A stretch of DNA of 47,184 nucleotides from Actinobacteria bacterium OV450. Its GTDB lineage: Bacteria > Actinomycetota > Actinomycetes > Streptomycetales > Streptomycetaceae. Position numbers and translations under genes: made by a program. This document shows, in pieces, positions 8,481 through 16,282 of this stretch. How positions within the stretch are numbered: position 1 is the stretch's first letter; each line of letters opens with the position of its first letter. The stretch covers positions 1 through 47,184 of the forward strand of contig LJCW01000333.1 in the NCBI GenBank assembly GCA_001298555.1, read 5' to 3'. Under the pieces are notes generated by a model, which saw nothing but the letters and a program-made list of their open reading frames with translations, was not told where the DNA came from and did not search any database.

Positions 8481-8702
8481 ATGTCACTTCCCGATCAGCA
8501 GACACCCCAGCACAGATCCACGGACCAGCCCCACCAAGCCACCCCGCCGACGCACGCCGACGCACGCCGCAACACCCAAGCTCGGGAACAGAACGACGCG
8601 ACTGAACCGCACCGCCATGCCCCGCCGCCCCGCCCGACCCGCGACGGGCGCGGGGACCGCCGACATGACAGCCAGCCCTGCGCCGCGCAGCGCACGGCAT
8701 GA
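8481..8702 (+). CDS. Possible small hydrophilic protein
   Basis: An open frame of 73 residues with GGAGG seven bases before ATG. The product is very polar and rich in H, Q, P, R and T (MSLPDQQTPQHRSTDQPHQA at its start), with no hydrophobic core, so it would be disordered. The ribosome binding site is the main argument for it; the composition argues that it may be chance. I recognise no family. Confidence 0.28.
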   Translation: MSLPDQQTPQHRSTDQPHQATPPTHADARRNTQAREQNDATEPHRHAPPPRPTRDGRGDRRHDSQPCAAQRTA

Positions 8703-8834
8703 CCAACCCCGCCATCACCGCCCTGTGCCACCGGTGACCTCAGACAGCGGAAACTGACCCTTTGCCGTCCGGCCGTTGATGCTCCTATTGATCGTCAAGC
8801 TATGGAGGCGGTCGGTGCGCCGTAGGGTGGCATA

Positions 8835-9266
8835 GTGCGGTACTTGGCAGAGTCGTTCATCCTCGGGTCCTTGCGGCGGGGCCGTCCGGTCGAGCAGTTT
8901 CTTGGGCCGTGCGGCTCGGCAGAGCGTCCGGGTGTGCGCTATGTACAGGTTCGCCCGGCGAAGACGTCCTATGAGGTCTATCTCCATACGGTCGAGGACA
9001 TCGGCAATGAAGGCTTCCTGGACCTGGGCGAGTTTCCGCCCTTGGATCCAGATGACGAGGACGACGAGTTCGGTCGGCTCCTGGGCATGGCTGAGGACCC
9101 GTTGACCGCGCTGATCGCTGCCGAACAGTGCTCTGGAGCCGAGCGGGGTCGGTGGGTCAACGAGAACGTCGTCCAGGATGAGTACGGCGACTTCGTTCGC
9201 GCGGGACGGCCGTCGGGGGCTTCCCCTGATGGCCATCCGTGGCCGCCCGTGCCACACGATCTATGA
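8835..9266 (+). CDS. Hypothetical protein
   Basis: A 143-residue soluble acidic protein starting at GTG. The first 60 residues look like a small beta-rich domain (MRYLAESFILGSLRRGRPVE, then GVRYVQVRPAKTSYEVYLHT), followed by a stretch of aspartate and glutamate (LDPDDEDDEFGRLL) and a helical tail. The composition is that of a real protein, and similar short proteins are common in Streptomyces, but I cannot assign a function. It lies head-on to the IS110 remnant. Confidence 0.65.
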   Translation: MRYLAESFILGSLRRGRPVEQFLGPCGSAERPGVRYVQVRPAKTSYEVYLHTVEDIGNEGFLDLGEFPPLDPDDEDDEFGRLLGMAEDPLTALIAAEQCSGAERGRWVNENVVQDEYGDFVRAGRPSGASPDGHPWPPVPHDL

Positions 9267-9280
9267 CCCGGGGTGGGTGA

Positions 9281-10551
9281 TCAGGCGGCGCGGAGCCAGT
9301 CCCGGTAAGCGTGAGCGAGGTCATCGTCTCGGCGGATCCCGCGTTCGAAGGCTGAGACGGTGGTCGGCCAGATGCCGAATTGGCCTGCTGCGGCGGTCAG
9401 GGTGATCTTCTTGGACTGCCGCAGTGGTCGCAGGTCGGCGATGGCGGGAACGGCGACTGGGGTGGTCAGACATCGGAACATCTTCCGGGCGACGGCTCGC
9501 TTCAGGAGCCGGATGATCTCCTTCTTCGTGCGACCTGCGACGGTCTGCCGTGCTACGTATTCGCGGGTGCGGGAGTCTGCTGACATACGGACCAGCGCGA
9601 TGCGATAGAGGGCGGCGTTGGCCGCCCGGTCGCCGCCTCGTGAGAGGCGGTGCCGGTTGGTTTGCCACTGGAGGCGGGGACCGGTGCGGCCCCGCCGAGC
9701 GCAGCGAAGGAGGCCTCGGTCCGCCTGCGTTCGGGGTTGCCTCCCTCCGTGATCAGCAGCTGGGCCGCGGTGTCGGGGCCGACTCCGTAGGTGGCCCGCG
9801 AACCGGGGTTGTGGACGGTGACCTCGCTGTCCAGCGCTTTGGTCAGGGCCGTGTGTTCGGCGGTGAGTGCTTTGACGCGTCGGGCGAGGATCTTGAGCGC
9901 GGTGAGAACCGCGATGTGGACCGCGTCGCCGGCTGACCGAAGCCGGGCAAGGGCGTCGGTTCGGTCGGTCCCCTTGAGCTGCCCGTACTTGGCGCGGATG
10001 CTCTCGGGTGCGGCGAAGAGGATGTGGGTGATCTGATTCAGGGCGGCGGTCCGTGCCTTGACGGTGGAGCGAGCGGCGTTGTGCAGGGCGCGTATGCCGG
10101 CGACGGTGTCGTCCTTGGGTGAGCTGGAGGCCCGTCCGGACAGGGCGGCACGGGCGGCGGCGTAGGCGTCGATGGGATCGGACTTGCCGGTGCGGCGTCG
10201 TTCGGCCCGGTCGGGCCGGTTGACCTCGACGACCGGGTGTCCGTGCGACCGGGCGGCGCGGGTGAAGCAGGCGCCGTATGAGGAAGTGCCTTCCACGCCT
10301 ATCGCGATCACGTGGCCGTGGGCATCCAGGAAGGCCAGGGTAGCGGCGTATCCGGCGGCCGTGGTGACGAACTCCGCGTCTGCTAGGCGGCTGCCATTGT
10401 CGCTGATGACGGCAACGTGGAGGGTGTCGGCGTGAGAGTCGACCCCGCCGAAGACGGCCTGGCCCGCAGTGTCTGATCCGCTCTCTGATTCATGCTGCTG
10501 ATGCCTTCCCAACCGGAGGTAGGCGTCGGCCGGGTGGCGCAGACAGGACAT
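9281..10551 (-). pseudogene. IS110-family transposase, broken by a 1-bp deletion
   Basis: The N-terminal RuvC-like DEDD domain is intact (FGGVDSHADTLHVAV, GVEGTSSYGACF, then RTGKSDPIDAYAAARAAL), as is the central coiled region. The C-terminal Transposase_20 domain follows with the serine segment ALGGAAPVPASSG. After GK the frame is lost: the code continues as TNRHRLSRGGDRAANAAL in the next frame and ends at 9281. Adding one A to the run at 9661-9663 (TTT on the plus strand) restores one reading frame. The tail after LRPLRQSKKITL looks like a small helix-turn-helix, an extension I associate with some Streptomyces IS110 members. The start at 10551 is uncertain. Confidence 0.85.
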
Positions 10552-10711
10552 TGAGGGGGCTTCTGACCGCCGGAGCCACGAGAAGAGGTTCCGGCGGCCG
10601 GACAGAACAACGGGAGGACAACCCCGCACGGCGTCAGTCAGTACCCGAGCCACGGCCACCGGAACCTGAGTATCAGCATCAATGTCAGTGCCCGCTGGCA
10701 GGATCACCGGC

Positions 10712-11104
10712 ATGACACCCTTGCTTCTCACCGACATCGAACGAGCCGTTCGCAGCAGCTGGAGTGCCGAGACGTGCACTCCTGAGTTCCGGTCACGCTG
10801 GACCGAGGACAACCCGGCCCGGGACCAGTGCGGGGTGACCGCCATGGTGCTCAATGACCTGCTGGGAGGCGAGCTGATCCGGGGAGAGGTCCACGTCAAC
10901 GGAGAGCGCGTGGACTACCACTGGTGGAACCGCCTGGGCATGGGCATCGAGATCGACCTCACCCGCGAACAATTTGGGCCGGACGAGTCCGTCATCGGAG
11001 GCATCGTCATTCCCCGCCCACCCGTAACCGAGTGGGGCAGGCTCCGTGAGGAGTACGAGCTTCTCCGTGACCGTGTCATGGAGAAGCTACCCCAGGGACT
11101 GTAA
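10712..11104 (+). CDS. YunG-family protein
   Basis: A 130-residue soluble protein resembling Bacillus YunG. Landmarks are DIERAVRSSWSAETC at the start, NPARDQCGVTAMVLNDLLGG with a conserved-looking Cys, and HVNGERVDYHWWNRLGMGIE followed by DLTREQF. The biochemical role of the family is not established; the Cys and His positions suggest a papain-like or transglutaminase-like fold but this is inference. I chose the ATG at 10712 because AGGATC lies upstream and the preceding ten residues of the longer frame do not look protein-like. It sits just upstream of the IS110 remnant in the opposite orientation. Confidence 0.75.
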   Translation: MTPLLLTDIERAVRSSWSAETCTPEFRSRWTEDNPARDQCGVTAMVLNDLLGGELIRGEVHVNGERVDYHWWNRLGMGIEIDLTREQFGPDESVIGGIVIPRPPVTEWGRLREEYELLRDRVMEKLPQGL

Positions 11105-11132
11105 TTCGTTCGGCTCTGGCACGGAGTCGGTG

Positions 11133-11236
11133 GTGACGTCGATCCTGGAGGCGCTTCTGCGGCTTCTTTGTGGCTCCGAAGAGGTAGCGGTCCGCCGTCT
11201 TGCAGGAGACGCCGAGGCGGTCGGCCAAGGAGCCGC
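11133..11236 (-). pseudogene. Helix-turn-helix fragment, possibly from a Tpg-like telomere protein
   Basis: One minus-strand frame reads SLADRLGVSCKTADRYLFGA then TKKPQKRLQ. The pattern (A.RLGVS..T..RY..G..K.P...L) is like the central helix-turn-helix of Streptomyces telomere-protecting terminal proteins. It could equally come from another small DNA-binding protein. No complete gene surrounds it: the sequence before it is in another frame and a normal C-terminus is missing. Confidence 0.35.
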
Positions 11237-11427
11237 CCTCCCGCGTGCCAGGCCCTGAAACCCGGAGCGCACCCGCTGCTTCATCACCCGCGCCGCCGAG
11301 GATCTCCTGGATGCCGCATCGCTGTCCGGCCGGCCGGCCGGCTGCAGGTCATTGCGTTGCACACAGCCGCTCGCGCAGGTGCAGCAGGGCTCTGCTCGAC
11401 CGTCTCCCGTACCGACGGATCGATTCC

Positions 11428-11474
11428 TGCCGGACCGGCCGGCCGGGGCCCCACCCCGGCCGGCCGGTCCGGCA
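11428..11474. repeat. Perfect 21-bp hairpin
   Basis: Two arms of 21 bp (11428-11448 and 11454-11474) are exact reverse complements, separated by the 5-base loop CCCCA. The arms are built of CCGGCCGG units. No T-run follows on either strand. It lies between two convergent genes, so it may act as a bidirectional terminator; a recombination or protein-binding role is also possible. Confidence 0.75.
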
Positions 11475-11696
11475 GTCTTGCCGGGGTCGACTCCCGCCGG
11501 GGTGTCCGTCACTGCCGTCATGTCACCTCTAACGGATCACCGCCGTCACTGGCACGACGCGCGCGGTGCGGCGCGGCGGGGGCACGGCGTGTTTTGTCAT
11601 GTCATGGAAACCGGGAGCTCACTCCGTTACAACGGCCTCAACAGCTGGCTCACGCAGCCCGCCGCCCCCTGACCGCCGGCAAAGTGACTGCGCTGG

Positions 11697-12113
11697 TCAG
11701 TCCTGCGAGACCGCTTGGAGCAGGTCCCCGACCTTTGCGTCCGGAAGTGCACGGGCGACGTCGGCCAGCGCGACGATGCCGACGAGCGTGTGTCCGTCGA
11801 TGACGGGCAGCCGACGGACCTGGTGCTCGCGCATGGTGCGCAGGATCTCCTCGGCATCGTCGTCGGCGCCGATGGTCACCGCCTCGCCCTGGGCCAGCTC
11901 GCCTGCCTTCACCGAGGCGGGGTCCTTGCCCACGCCCAGGACCTTCACCACGATGTCCCGGTCTGTGAGCATGCCCTTGAGCTTCTCGTCCGTGCCGCAG
12001 ATCGGCAGTGCGCCGACCCCCAGCTGGGTCATCTTCTTCGCTGCTTCGAGCACCGTCTCCTGGGCTCCGATGCACGTCGCGTCCGCCGTCATGATCTCGC
12101 GGGCCTTCGTCAC
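11697..12113 (-). CDS. Tandem CBS-domain protein (Hrp1-like)
   Basis: A 138-residue protein made of two CBS motifs, one ending LKGMLTDRDIVVKVL and the other EHQVRRLPVIDGHTLVGIV. It closely resembles mycobacterial hypoxic response protein 1 (Rv2626c), including the motif GALPICG. CBS pairs bind adenosyl ligands and sense energy state; members of this group are often induced by hypoxia or dormancy signals. The GTG start at 12113 is supported by GAAGGAG seven bases upstream. It is monocistronic here. Regulation by a DevR-like system is likely in such genes, but I saw no binding motif. Confidence 0.9.
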   Translation of the reverse strand: MTKAREIMTADATCIGAQETVLEAAKKMTQLGVGALPICGTDEKLKGMLTDRDIVVKVLGVGKDPASVKAGELAQGEAVTIGADDDAEEILRTMREHQVRRLPVIDGHTLVGIVALADVARALPDAKVGDLLQAVSQD

Positions 12114-12754
12114 TGCCGTACTCCTTCGTCCTCGTCCGCAGGGATGCGGGCCATGCCCGCTCACGCGGACCGGCCACGGGACCTATAGGTGCCCCCTGTC
12201 CGCGCCGGGTAACGTCATCGGCCCCACAACCACCCCAGGCCATGGCCTGTCCCCCGTACTTCAGCGAGCCGCGCACCGGCCCCGAAAGGACCAGGTCAGG
12301 AGGCGGCTCGCAGGCGCCGCCGCTGCCTGCGGGCGGCGAGAGGCAGTGCGCCGCCCTTGGTTCAGGTGGCCAGGCAATCGCCACGTCCGCCACGTCCCCT
12401 CCAGCCGCTGCCGTTGCGCGCCAGGGCGATGCGCATGCTCAGGGGGCAGCGAGGCGCGCGGTGCGGCTTCTGTTTGATCGCGCTCGATCTCAGCGTGTTC
12501 CTGGGCGATGGCGCGACCGCTGTGCGGCGGATCGTGGCGAAGCGGACAAGGGATCAGATGGCGCTGATCAAGATGATGAGTGCGTCGGCGGCTTCAATCG
12601 CGTGGACGAGCCACCCGATCACGTCCCGCCCCGCGCAATCGGACAACAGTTCCCCTGGCAAGGGACAGGTGTCCCGGCTACCCGCCCCACGGTCGTCATG
12701 GTGGCGGGACGATCGGCGGCGCATGAAATCGGCATGTTGAAGCATGCGGGTGAG
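12114..12754. other. 640-bp region between CBS and CorA genes
   Basis: The two genes are divergent, so both promoters must lie here. Long open frames run through it but their composition is not protein-like. A short stretch near 12495-12590 (VFLGDGATAVRRIVAKRTRD on the plus strand) looks more like coding sequence and could be a gene remnant. I cannot name it. Confidence 0.4.
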
Positions 12755-13747
12755 ATGGAATGCGTGATGTATGAGGAACACTCGGGCCGGTCGGAGACCG
12801 TGGAGTGCGGCTTGGAGGACGAAGCCTGCCAGCACGTGCTGAAGCGGCTGCGCGACCTTGGTGAGGGCGAGTTCGGCTGGGTGCGCCTGGTGGACCCGGC
12901 CGAAGCCGAACTGGTCCAGCTGGCGCAGGAGCTGGGCCTTCACCCCCTCGCGGTCGAGGACGCCGTCCAGGCACGGCAGCGGCCCAAGCGCGAGCGCTTC
13001 GGCGACGTGTTGGCCGTCGCGCTCAAGACCCTCTGGTACATCGATGCGGACAGAGCGGTGGAGACCGGGGAGTTGATGCTCTTCGTCGGCCCCCGGTACG
13101 TGCTCACCGTCCGGCACGGTGCGGTCGACCCGGCCGCTGAAGCCGCACGACGGCTCGAAGCCGCCCCCGGCATGCTGCGCTTCGGCCCGCTGTCCGTTCT
13201 GCACGCCGTCCTCGACGTGGTCGTGGACGCCTACAGTGACGCCGCGGACAACGTGCGGGCCGCGCTCTCCGCGCTGGAGGACTGCGTCTTCTCCGCCTCC
13301 CGCGTCGACCACACCTCGCAGATCTACACCCTCAAGCGGGAGGTGCGGGAGTTCCGTGACGCGGTCCAGCCCCTTGTTCCCGTCCTGCAGTCGCTCCTGA
13401 CCGGGCCCGGCCAGGACTTTCCGCCGAAGGTCCTGCCCTACTTCCGCGACGTGGCGGATCATCTGAACCGTACCGACACGGAGGTCCGGTCCCTGGACGA
13501 GCTGCTGAACTCGGTTCTGGACGCCCAGCAGGCGCGGGTGGGTACCTGGCAGAACGATGACATGCGCCGCATCTCGGCGTGGGCGGCGATCTTCGCGATC
13601 CCCACCATGGTCGCCGGCGTCTACGGGATGAACTTCGAGCACATGCCCGAGCTGAGCTGGAGTTACGGCTATCCGCTCGCCCTCGGCCTCATGGCACTGG
13701 CGTCCGGGCTCCTCTACCGCGCCTTCCGCCGCAACGGCTGGCTCTAA
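12755..13747 (+). CDS. corA: CorA-family magnesium/cobalt transporter
   Basis: About 330 residues. A large N-terminal cytoplasmic domain includes a long helical stretch (DAQQARVGTWQNDDMRRISA at the end of the stalk helix). Two closing membrane helices follow, the first ending in the signature YGMNFEHMPE with GMN at about 291-293, and a short basic tail. CorA forms a pentamer that carries Mg2+ and other divalent ions across the membrane. The start is uncertain: ATG 12755, GTG 12764 and ATG 12767 are all in frame, and GGGTGAG before them fits the last two best. The Mg-binding aspartates of the N-domain were not verified. Confidence 0.9.
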   Translation: MECVMYEEHSGRSETVECGLEDEACQHVLKRLRDLGEGEFGWVRLVDPAEAELVQLAQELGLHPLAVEDAVQARQRPKRERFGDVLAVALKTLWYIDADRAVETGELMLFVGPRYVLTVRHGAVDPAAEAARRLEAAPGMLRFGPLSVLHAVLDVVVDAYSDAADNVRAALSALEDCVFSASRVDHTSQIYTLKREVREFRDAVQPLVPVLQSLLTGPGQDFPPKVLPYFRDVADHLNRTDTEVRSLDELLNSVLDAQQARVGTWQNDDMRRISAWAAIFAIPTMVAGVYGMNFEHMPELSWSYGYPLALGLMALASGLLYRAFRRNGWL

Positions 13748-13867
13748 CCGAGCGGCTTGCGCAGGCGGCACGTGCCGGTGCGGCTGCTGCCTCGCTGCAA
13801 CTCGCGCGTCGGGATGACCTCGGATACGGCACGGCATGAGAGCCGGCGACCGGGGCAGGAGCGGGAG

Positions 13868-14104
13868 ATGGCCGACCTGTCGCACGTCCTCGAAGCAGCC
13901 ATGCGCCGCCCCCACCTCAGTGTGCAGGCGCTTGCGGACCGCACCGGAATCCGCACGCCATGCATCAGGGTCTTCGTTCAGGACGGCACCACAGGCCCCA
14001 TACACCCCACGGCGCAGGAGCTGCGCGAACGCGCCCGCGCCCTGAACCCGCCCGTGAGTGATGTCCTTCCCCTCGCCGCCCTCGTCGGCGTGCCCGGCGC
14101 GTGA
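13868..14104 (+). CDS. Small helix-turn-helix (XRE-like) protein
   Basis: A 78-residue protein. Residues about 5-45 resemble a Cro/C1-type helix-turn-helix (MADLSHVLEAAMRRPHLSVQ, then ALADRTGIRTPCIRVFVQDG) and the rest is helical (TAQELRERARALNPPVSDVL). The ATG at 13868 is preceded by a GGAG-like site; longer in-frame starts upstream lack one. It probably binds DNA. Its stop overlaps the next small gene and it lies between corA and mscL, so it may regulate these, which is inference. Confidence 0.6.
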   Translation: MADLSHVLEAAMRRPHLSVQALADRTGIRTPCIRVFVQDGTTGPIHPTAQELRERARALNPPVSDVLPLAALVGVPGA

Positions 14105-14361
14105 TGCCCGACCCGGCGGCACCGACCACCGCCCTCCTCGTGCTCGCCCTGCCCGGAGGGCTACTTGCCGGCGTTCTTGCCCTCGGCCGTTATGAGGAAC
14201 TCCTCCTCGCCCCGCGGACCGCTGCGCAGCACCGCCGACCCCGCGCCCGCCACGCCCGTCGCCCCACCGCATCGACGACCGGAGGCAGGGCACCCGGAAT
14301 GAGAGCGGAATGGCCACCGGAGACCGCCCCGCGCCCACACCCCGGTGCCAGGGATCTGTAA
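14101..14361 (+). CDS. Possible small membrane protein
   Basis: An 86-residue frame overlapping the end of the helix-turn-helix gene. It starts at GTG 14101 or ATG 14104. Residues about 8-28 (TALLVLALPGGLLAGVLALG) would make one membrane helix, and the remainder is a basic, low-complexity tail rich in R, P and A. Translational coupling and the hydrophobic segment support it, but the tail looks like chance sequence. It ends nine bases before the mscL start. Confidence 0.4.
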   Translation: MMPDPAAPTTALLVLALPGGLLAGVLALGRYEELLLAPRTAAQHRRPRARHARRPTASTTGGRAPGMRAEWPPETAPRPHPGARDL

Positions 14362-14370
14362 AGGAGACAG

Positions 14371-14814
14371 GTGAAAGGCTTCCGCAGCTTCATCCTTCGC
14401 GGCAACGTCGTCGATCTCGCCGTCGGAATCGTCATCGGCGCCGCTTTCACTGCCGTGGTCAACGGCTTCGTCGGTGCGTTCCTGACTCCGCTGGTCGGGC
14501 TGGCCACGGGAGTGGCCGGAGACATGAGCCGCAAAGCGTTCACGGTCGGCGCTACCCAGTTCCCGTACGGAGCGTTCATCAACGCGGCGATCAGCTTCCT
14601 GCTGCTGGCGACCGCCTTGTACTTCCTGGTGGTCTTGCCGATCAACAAGCTCCACGAGCGCCTCGCACCGCACCAGGACGTTCAGGCACCCAAGCGCGAC
14701 TGCCCCGAATGCCTCAGCCCCGTACCCGTCGACGCCCGGCGCTGCGCGTCCTGCACCGTCCCGCTGCCCAACGTGTCCGCCCAGGCAGGAGCCGAGACAC
14801 AGCGTGTCGGCTGA
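14371..14814 (+). CDS. mscL: Large-conductance mechanosensitive channel MscL
   Basis: A 147-residue membrane channel that opens under high turgor and protects against osmotic downshock. The N-terminal amphipathic helix and first membrane helix are seen (MKGFRSFILRGNVVDLAVGI, continuing VIGAAFTAVVNGFV), then a loop and a second membrane helix (AAISFLLLATALYFLVVLPI). Instead of only the usual C-terminal helix, it ends in a four-cysteine ribbon: CPEC at 111-114 and CASC at 125-128, a CX2C-X10-CX2C pattern that could bind zinc. The start is GTG with AGGAGACAG upstream. It follows two small genes and corA in the same direction. Confidence 0.93.
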   Translation: MKGFRSFILRGNVVDLAVGIVIGAAFTAVVNGFVGAFLTPLVGLATGVAGDMSRKAFTVGATQFPYGAFINAAISFLLLATALYFLVVLPINKLHERLAPHQDVQAPKRDCPECLSPVPVDARRCASCTVPLPNVSAQAGAETQRVG

Positions 14815-15015
14815 CACCGAGATGATACTGGGCGCGACCACGGCCGGTCCCGGGCGGGGAGTGGAGAAGACAGTGGCGGACAGGCACGGATCGTGGTGCT
14901 GCTGCCCTCAGCCTGGGTGCTGAACCCGCCCTGGGCGGATGGAGGCGTCCTGGCCGCGAGCGCCACGGCGCCCGGACGTTCGCCGATCTCAGCGGCGGCC
15001 TCGCGGCGCGAGCGC
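14815..15015. other. Short intergenic region after mscL
   Basis: No gene recognised; the frames here are not protein-like. It lies between genes that converge. Confidence 0.4.
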
Positions 15016-15114
15016 TCACGTGTGGCGCTGGTAGAGGTACCTGATCTTCTTCCAGTACTGCTCGAGGTAGCCGTCCGTCTCGCGCAGGGAACACGCCGGT
15101 CCGAGGGCCCCGGG
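15016..15114 (-). pseudogene. In-frame extension beyond the stop of the membrane protein
   Basis: Past the TGA at 15115-15117 the same frame stays open for 32 codons, to TGA at 15016-15018. The last part (RETDGYLEQYWKKIRYLYQR) has clear protein-like composition, unlike the neighbouring frames. There is no ATG or GTG to start it separately. It may be the original C-terminus of the upstream protein, cut off by a nonsense mutation, or a stray remnant. Confidence 0.4.
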
Positions 15115-15774
15115 TCATCTCGGGCCGGGGCCGGGGCGGTGGCGTCGGACCCGGATCGTGAAGGGGATCGCGACCAAGGCGGCGATCCCCAGTCCGCCGG
15201 CCGTGAAGACGGTCGGGTTGACCCAGCCCGGCACCTGCTCGTCCCCGTTCCTGCCGTCCCAGCCGTCGGAGCAGACGATCGACACCGGGAACACCGACCT
15301 CGTCACCAGGTGCCGCTGAGAGGCTGCCCGGTCGAGCCCGATCCCGTTGCACTGCGCATCGGGGTCAGGGATGTTGAAGCCGGTCGTGTACCCCCAGCCG
15401 AAGGCCAGGGCCGCAACACCGGCCCCAGCCAGGGCCAGCTGGAAGCAGAAGACCAGCCTCCGCACCGGACGCAACGAGCGCCTGCGCACGGCGACGCCCA
15501 CGTGGACGAACACCGCGCCGGTCATGGCCGCCGCGAGTAGGGGAACACCGATCACCACCAAAATAACGATCATGAAAGCTGCGACGCGAGCGGACGCCCG
15601 ACGGTTGCGGAGGTTCTCGGGACCCTGTCCGCCGTTCCTACCGGAGCGAGTGCGCAGCCGCACCACGAGGCCGGCGTGGTCGGACGGCCACAGGCGGGCG
15701 GGGGCTCCGCCGGCCGAGGCCAGCAGCATCATCGCCCGCCGGAACCGCACCGAACTGGTGCTGCCCCGCCGCAC
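15115..15774 (-). CDS. Hypothetical membrane protein
   Basis: Up to 219 residues, but the start is uncertain; the hydrophobic part begins at MIVILVVIGVPLLAAAM about residue 68, and codons before it look less convincing. Three membrane helices are visible: that segment, one around RRLVFCFQLALAGAGVAALA, and a last one at TAGGLGIAALVAIPFTI, followed by a basic tail. Between helices two and three is an extracellular loop with cysteines. The stop at 15115 may be a mutation, because coding-like sequence continues beyond. The family is not recognised. Confidence 0.55.
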   Translation of the reverse strand: MRRGSTSSVRFRRAMMLLASAGGAPARLWPSDHAGLVVRLRTRSGRNGGQGPENLRNRRASARVAAFMIVILVVIGVPLLAAAMTGAVFVHVGVAVRRRSLRPVRRLVFCFQLALAGAGVAALAFGWGYTTGFNIPDPDAQCNGIGLDRAASQRHLVTRSVFPVSIVCSDGWDGRNGDEQVPGWVNPTVFTAGGLGIAALVAIPFTIRVRRHRPGPGPR

Positions 15775-15827
15775 GACGTGCTGAAGCTTCTGCCGCTCCT
15801 GCTCGGTCAGCGTTCCCGATCACAGCA

Positions 15828-16199
15828 CTAGCCGTGTGCCGTCTCGGCTGCGTCCACCACTTCGGACCCCTCGCGGCGCAACCGTTCGGACCCCCAGTCG
15901 CCGAGCGGCCCGAGCGCTTGGTTGAGCGTGTGCCCGTGCACGGTCAGCGAGTACTCCACTCGCGGCGGCACCTCGGCGTAGACCTTCCGGTGCACCAGTC
16001 CGTCTTCCTCCATCTCCCGCAGGTGCTGGGTGAGCATCTTCTCGCTCACTCCCGGCAGACCTCGACGCAGCTCGGCGAAGCGGCGTACGCCGTGGGCGTC
16101 GAGTTCCCAGAGGATCAGCCCTTTCCACTTGCCGCTCACCACGTCGAGCGCAGCGTCGATGCCACAGATGTAGGGACCGCGTCTCGGCGCCTTTGCCAT
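15828..16199 (-). CDS. HxlR-family transcriptional regulator
   Basis: A 123-residue winged-helix protein. The HxlR signature is clear: a conserved Cys near the N-terminus (GPYICGIDAALDVVSGKWKG), then RRFAELRRGLPGVSEKMLTQ for the recognition helix, and VEYSLTVHGHTLNQALGPLG for the wing and dimer helix. The ATG at 16199 has AAGGGG at good spacing. It is divergent from the dehydrogenase gene and shares the operator at 16220-16251. Regulators of this type often respond to redox or aldehyde stress through that Cys and repress their neighbour. Confidence 0.93.
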   Translation of the reverse strand: MAKAPRRGPYICGIDAALDVVSGKWKGLILWELDAHGVRRFAELRRGLPGVSEKMLTQHLREMEEDGLVHRKVYAEVPPRVEYSLTVHGHTLNQALGPLGDWGSERLRREGSEVVDAAETAHG

Positions 16200-16219
16200 C
16201 ACTGAACCCCTTACTGAAA

Positions 16220-16251
16220 GGTAAGTACCGCAGAAAATAGTGGGTACTTCC
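16220..16251. promoter_or_regulatory. Probable HxlR operator
   Basis: An inverted pair, GGTAAGTACC at 16220-16229 and GGGTACTTCC at 16242-16251, lies between the divergent HxlR and dehydrogenase genes. The half-site GTAC(T/C)T matches the kind reported for HxlR proteins. The 32-bp spacing and overlap with both promoters fit autoregulation and control of the dehydrogenase. It is assigned by position and symmetry only. Confidence 0.65.
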
Positions 16252-16282
16252 CAGAGTAGTGGCGCTCTCCGAGCATGGAGGA

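Larger units (their letters stand above)
11105..11696. other. 592-bp region between convergent genes
   Basis: It contains the helix-turn-helix fragment at 11133-11236 and the strong hairpin at 11428-11474, with further CCGG-rich sequence around 11320-11345. No intact gene is supported. Confidence 0.5.
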
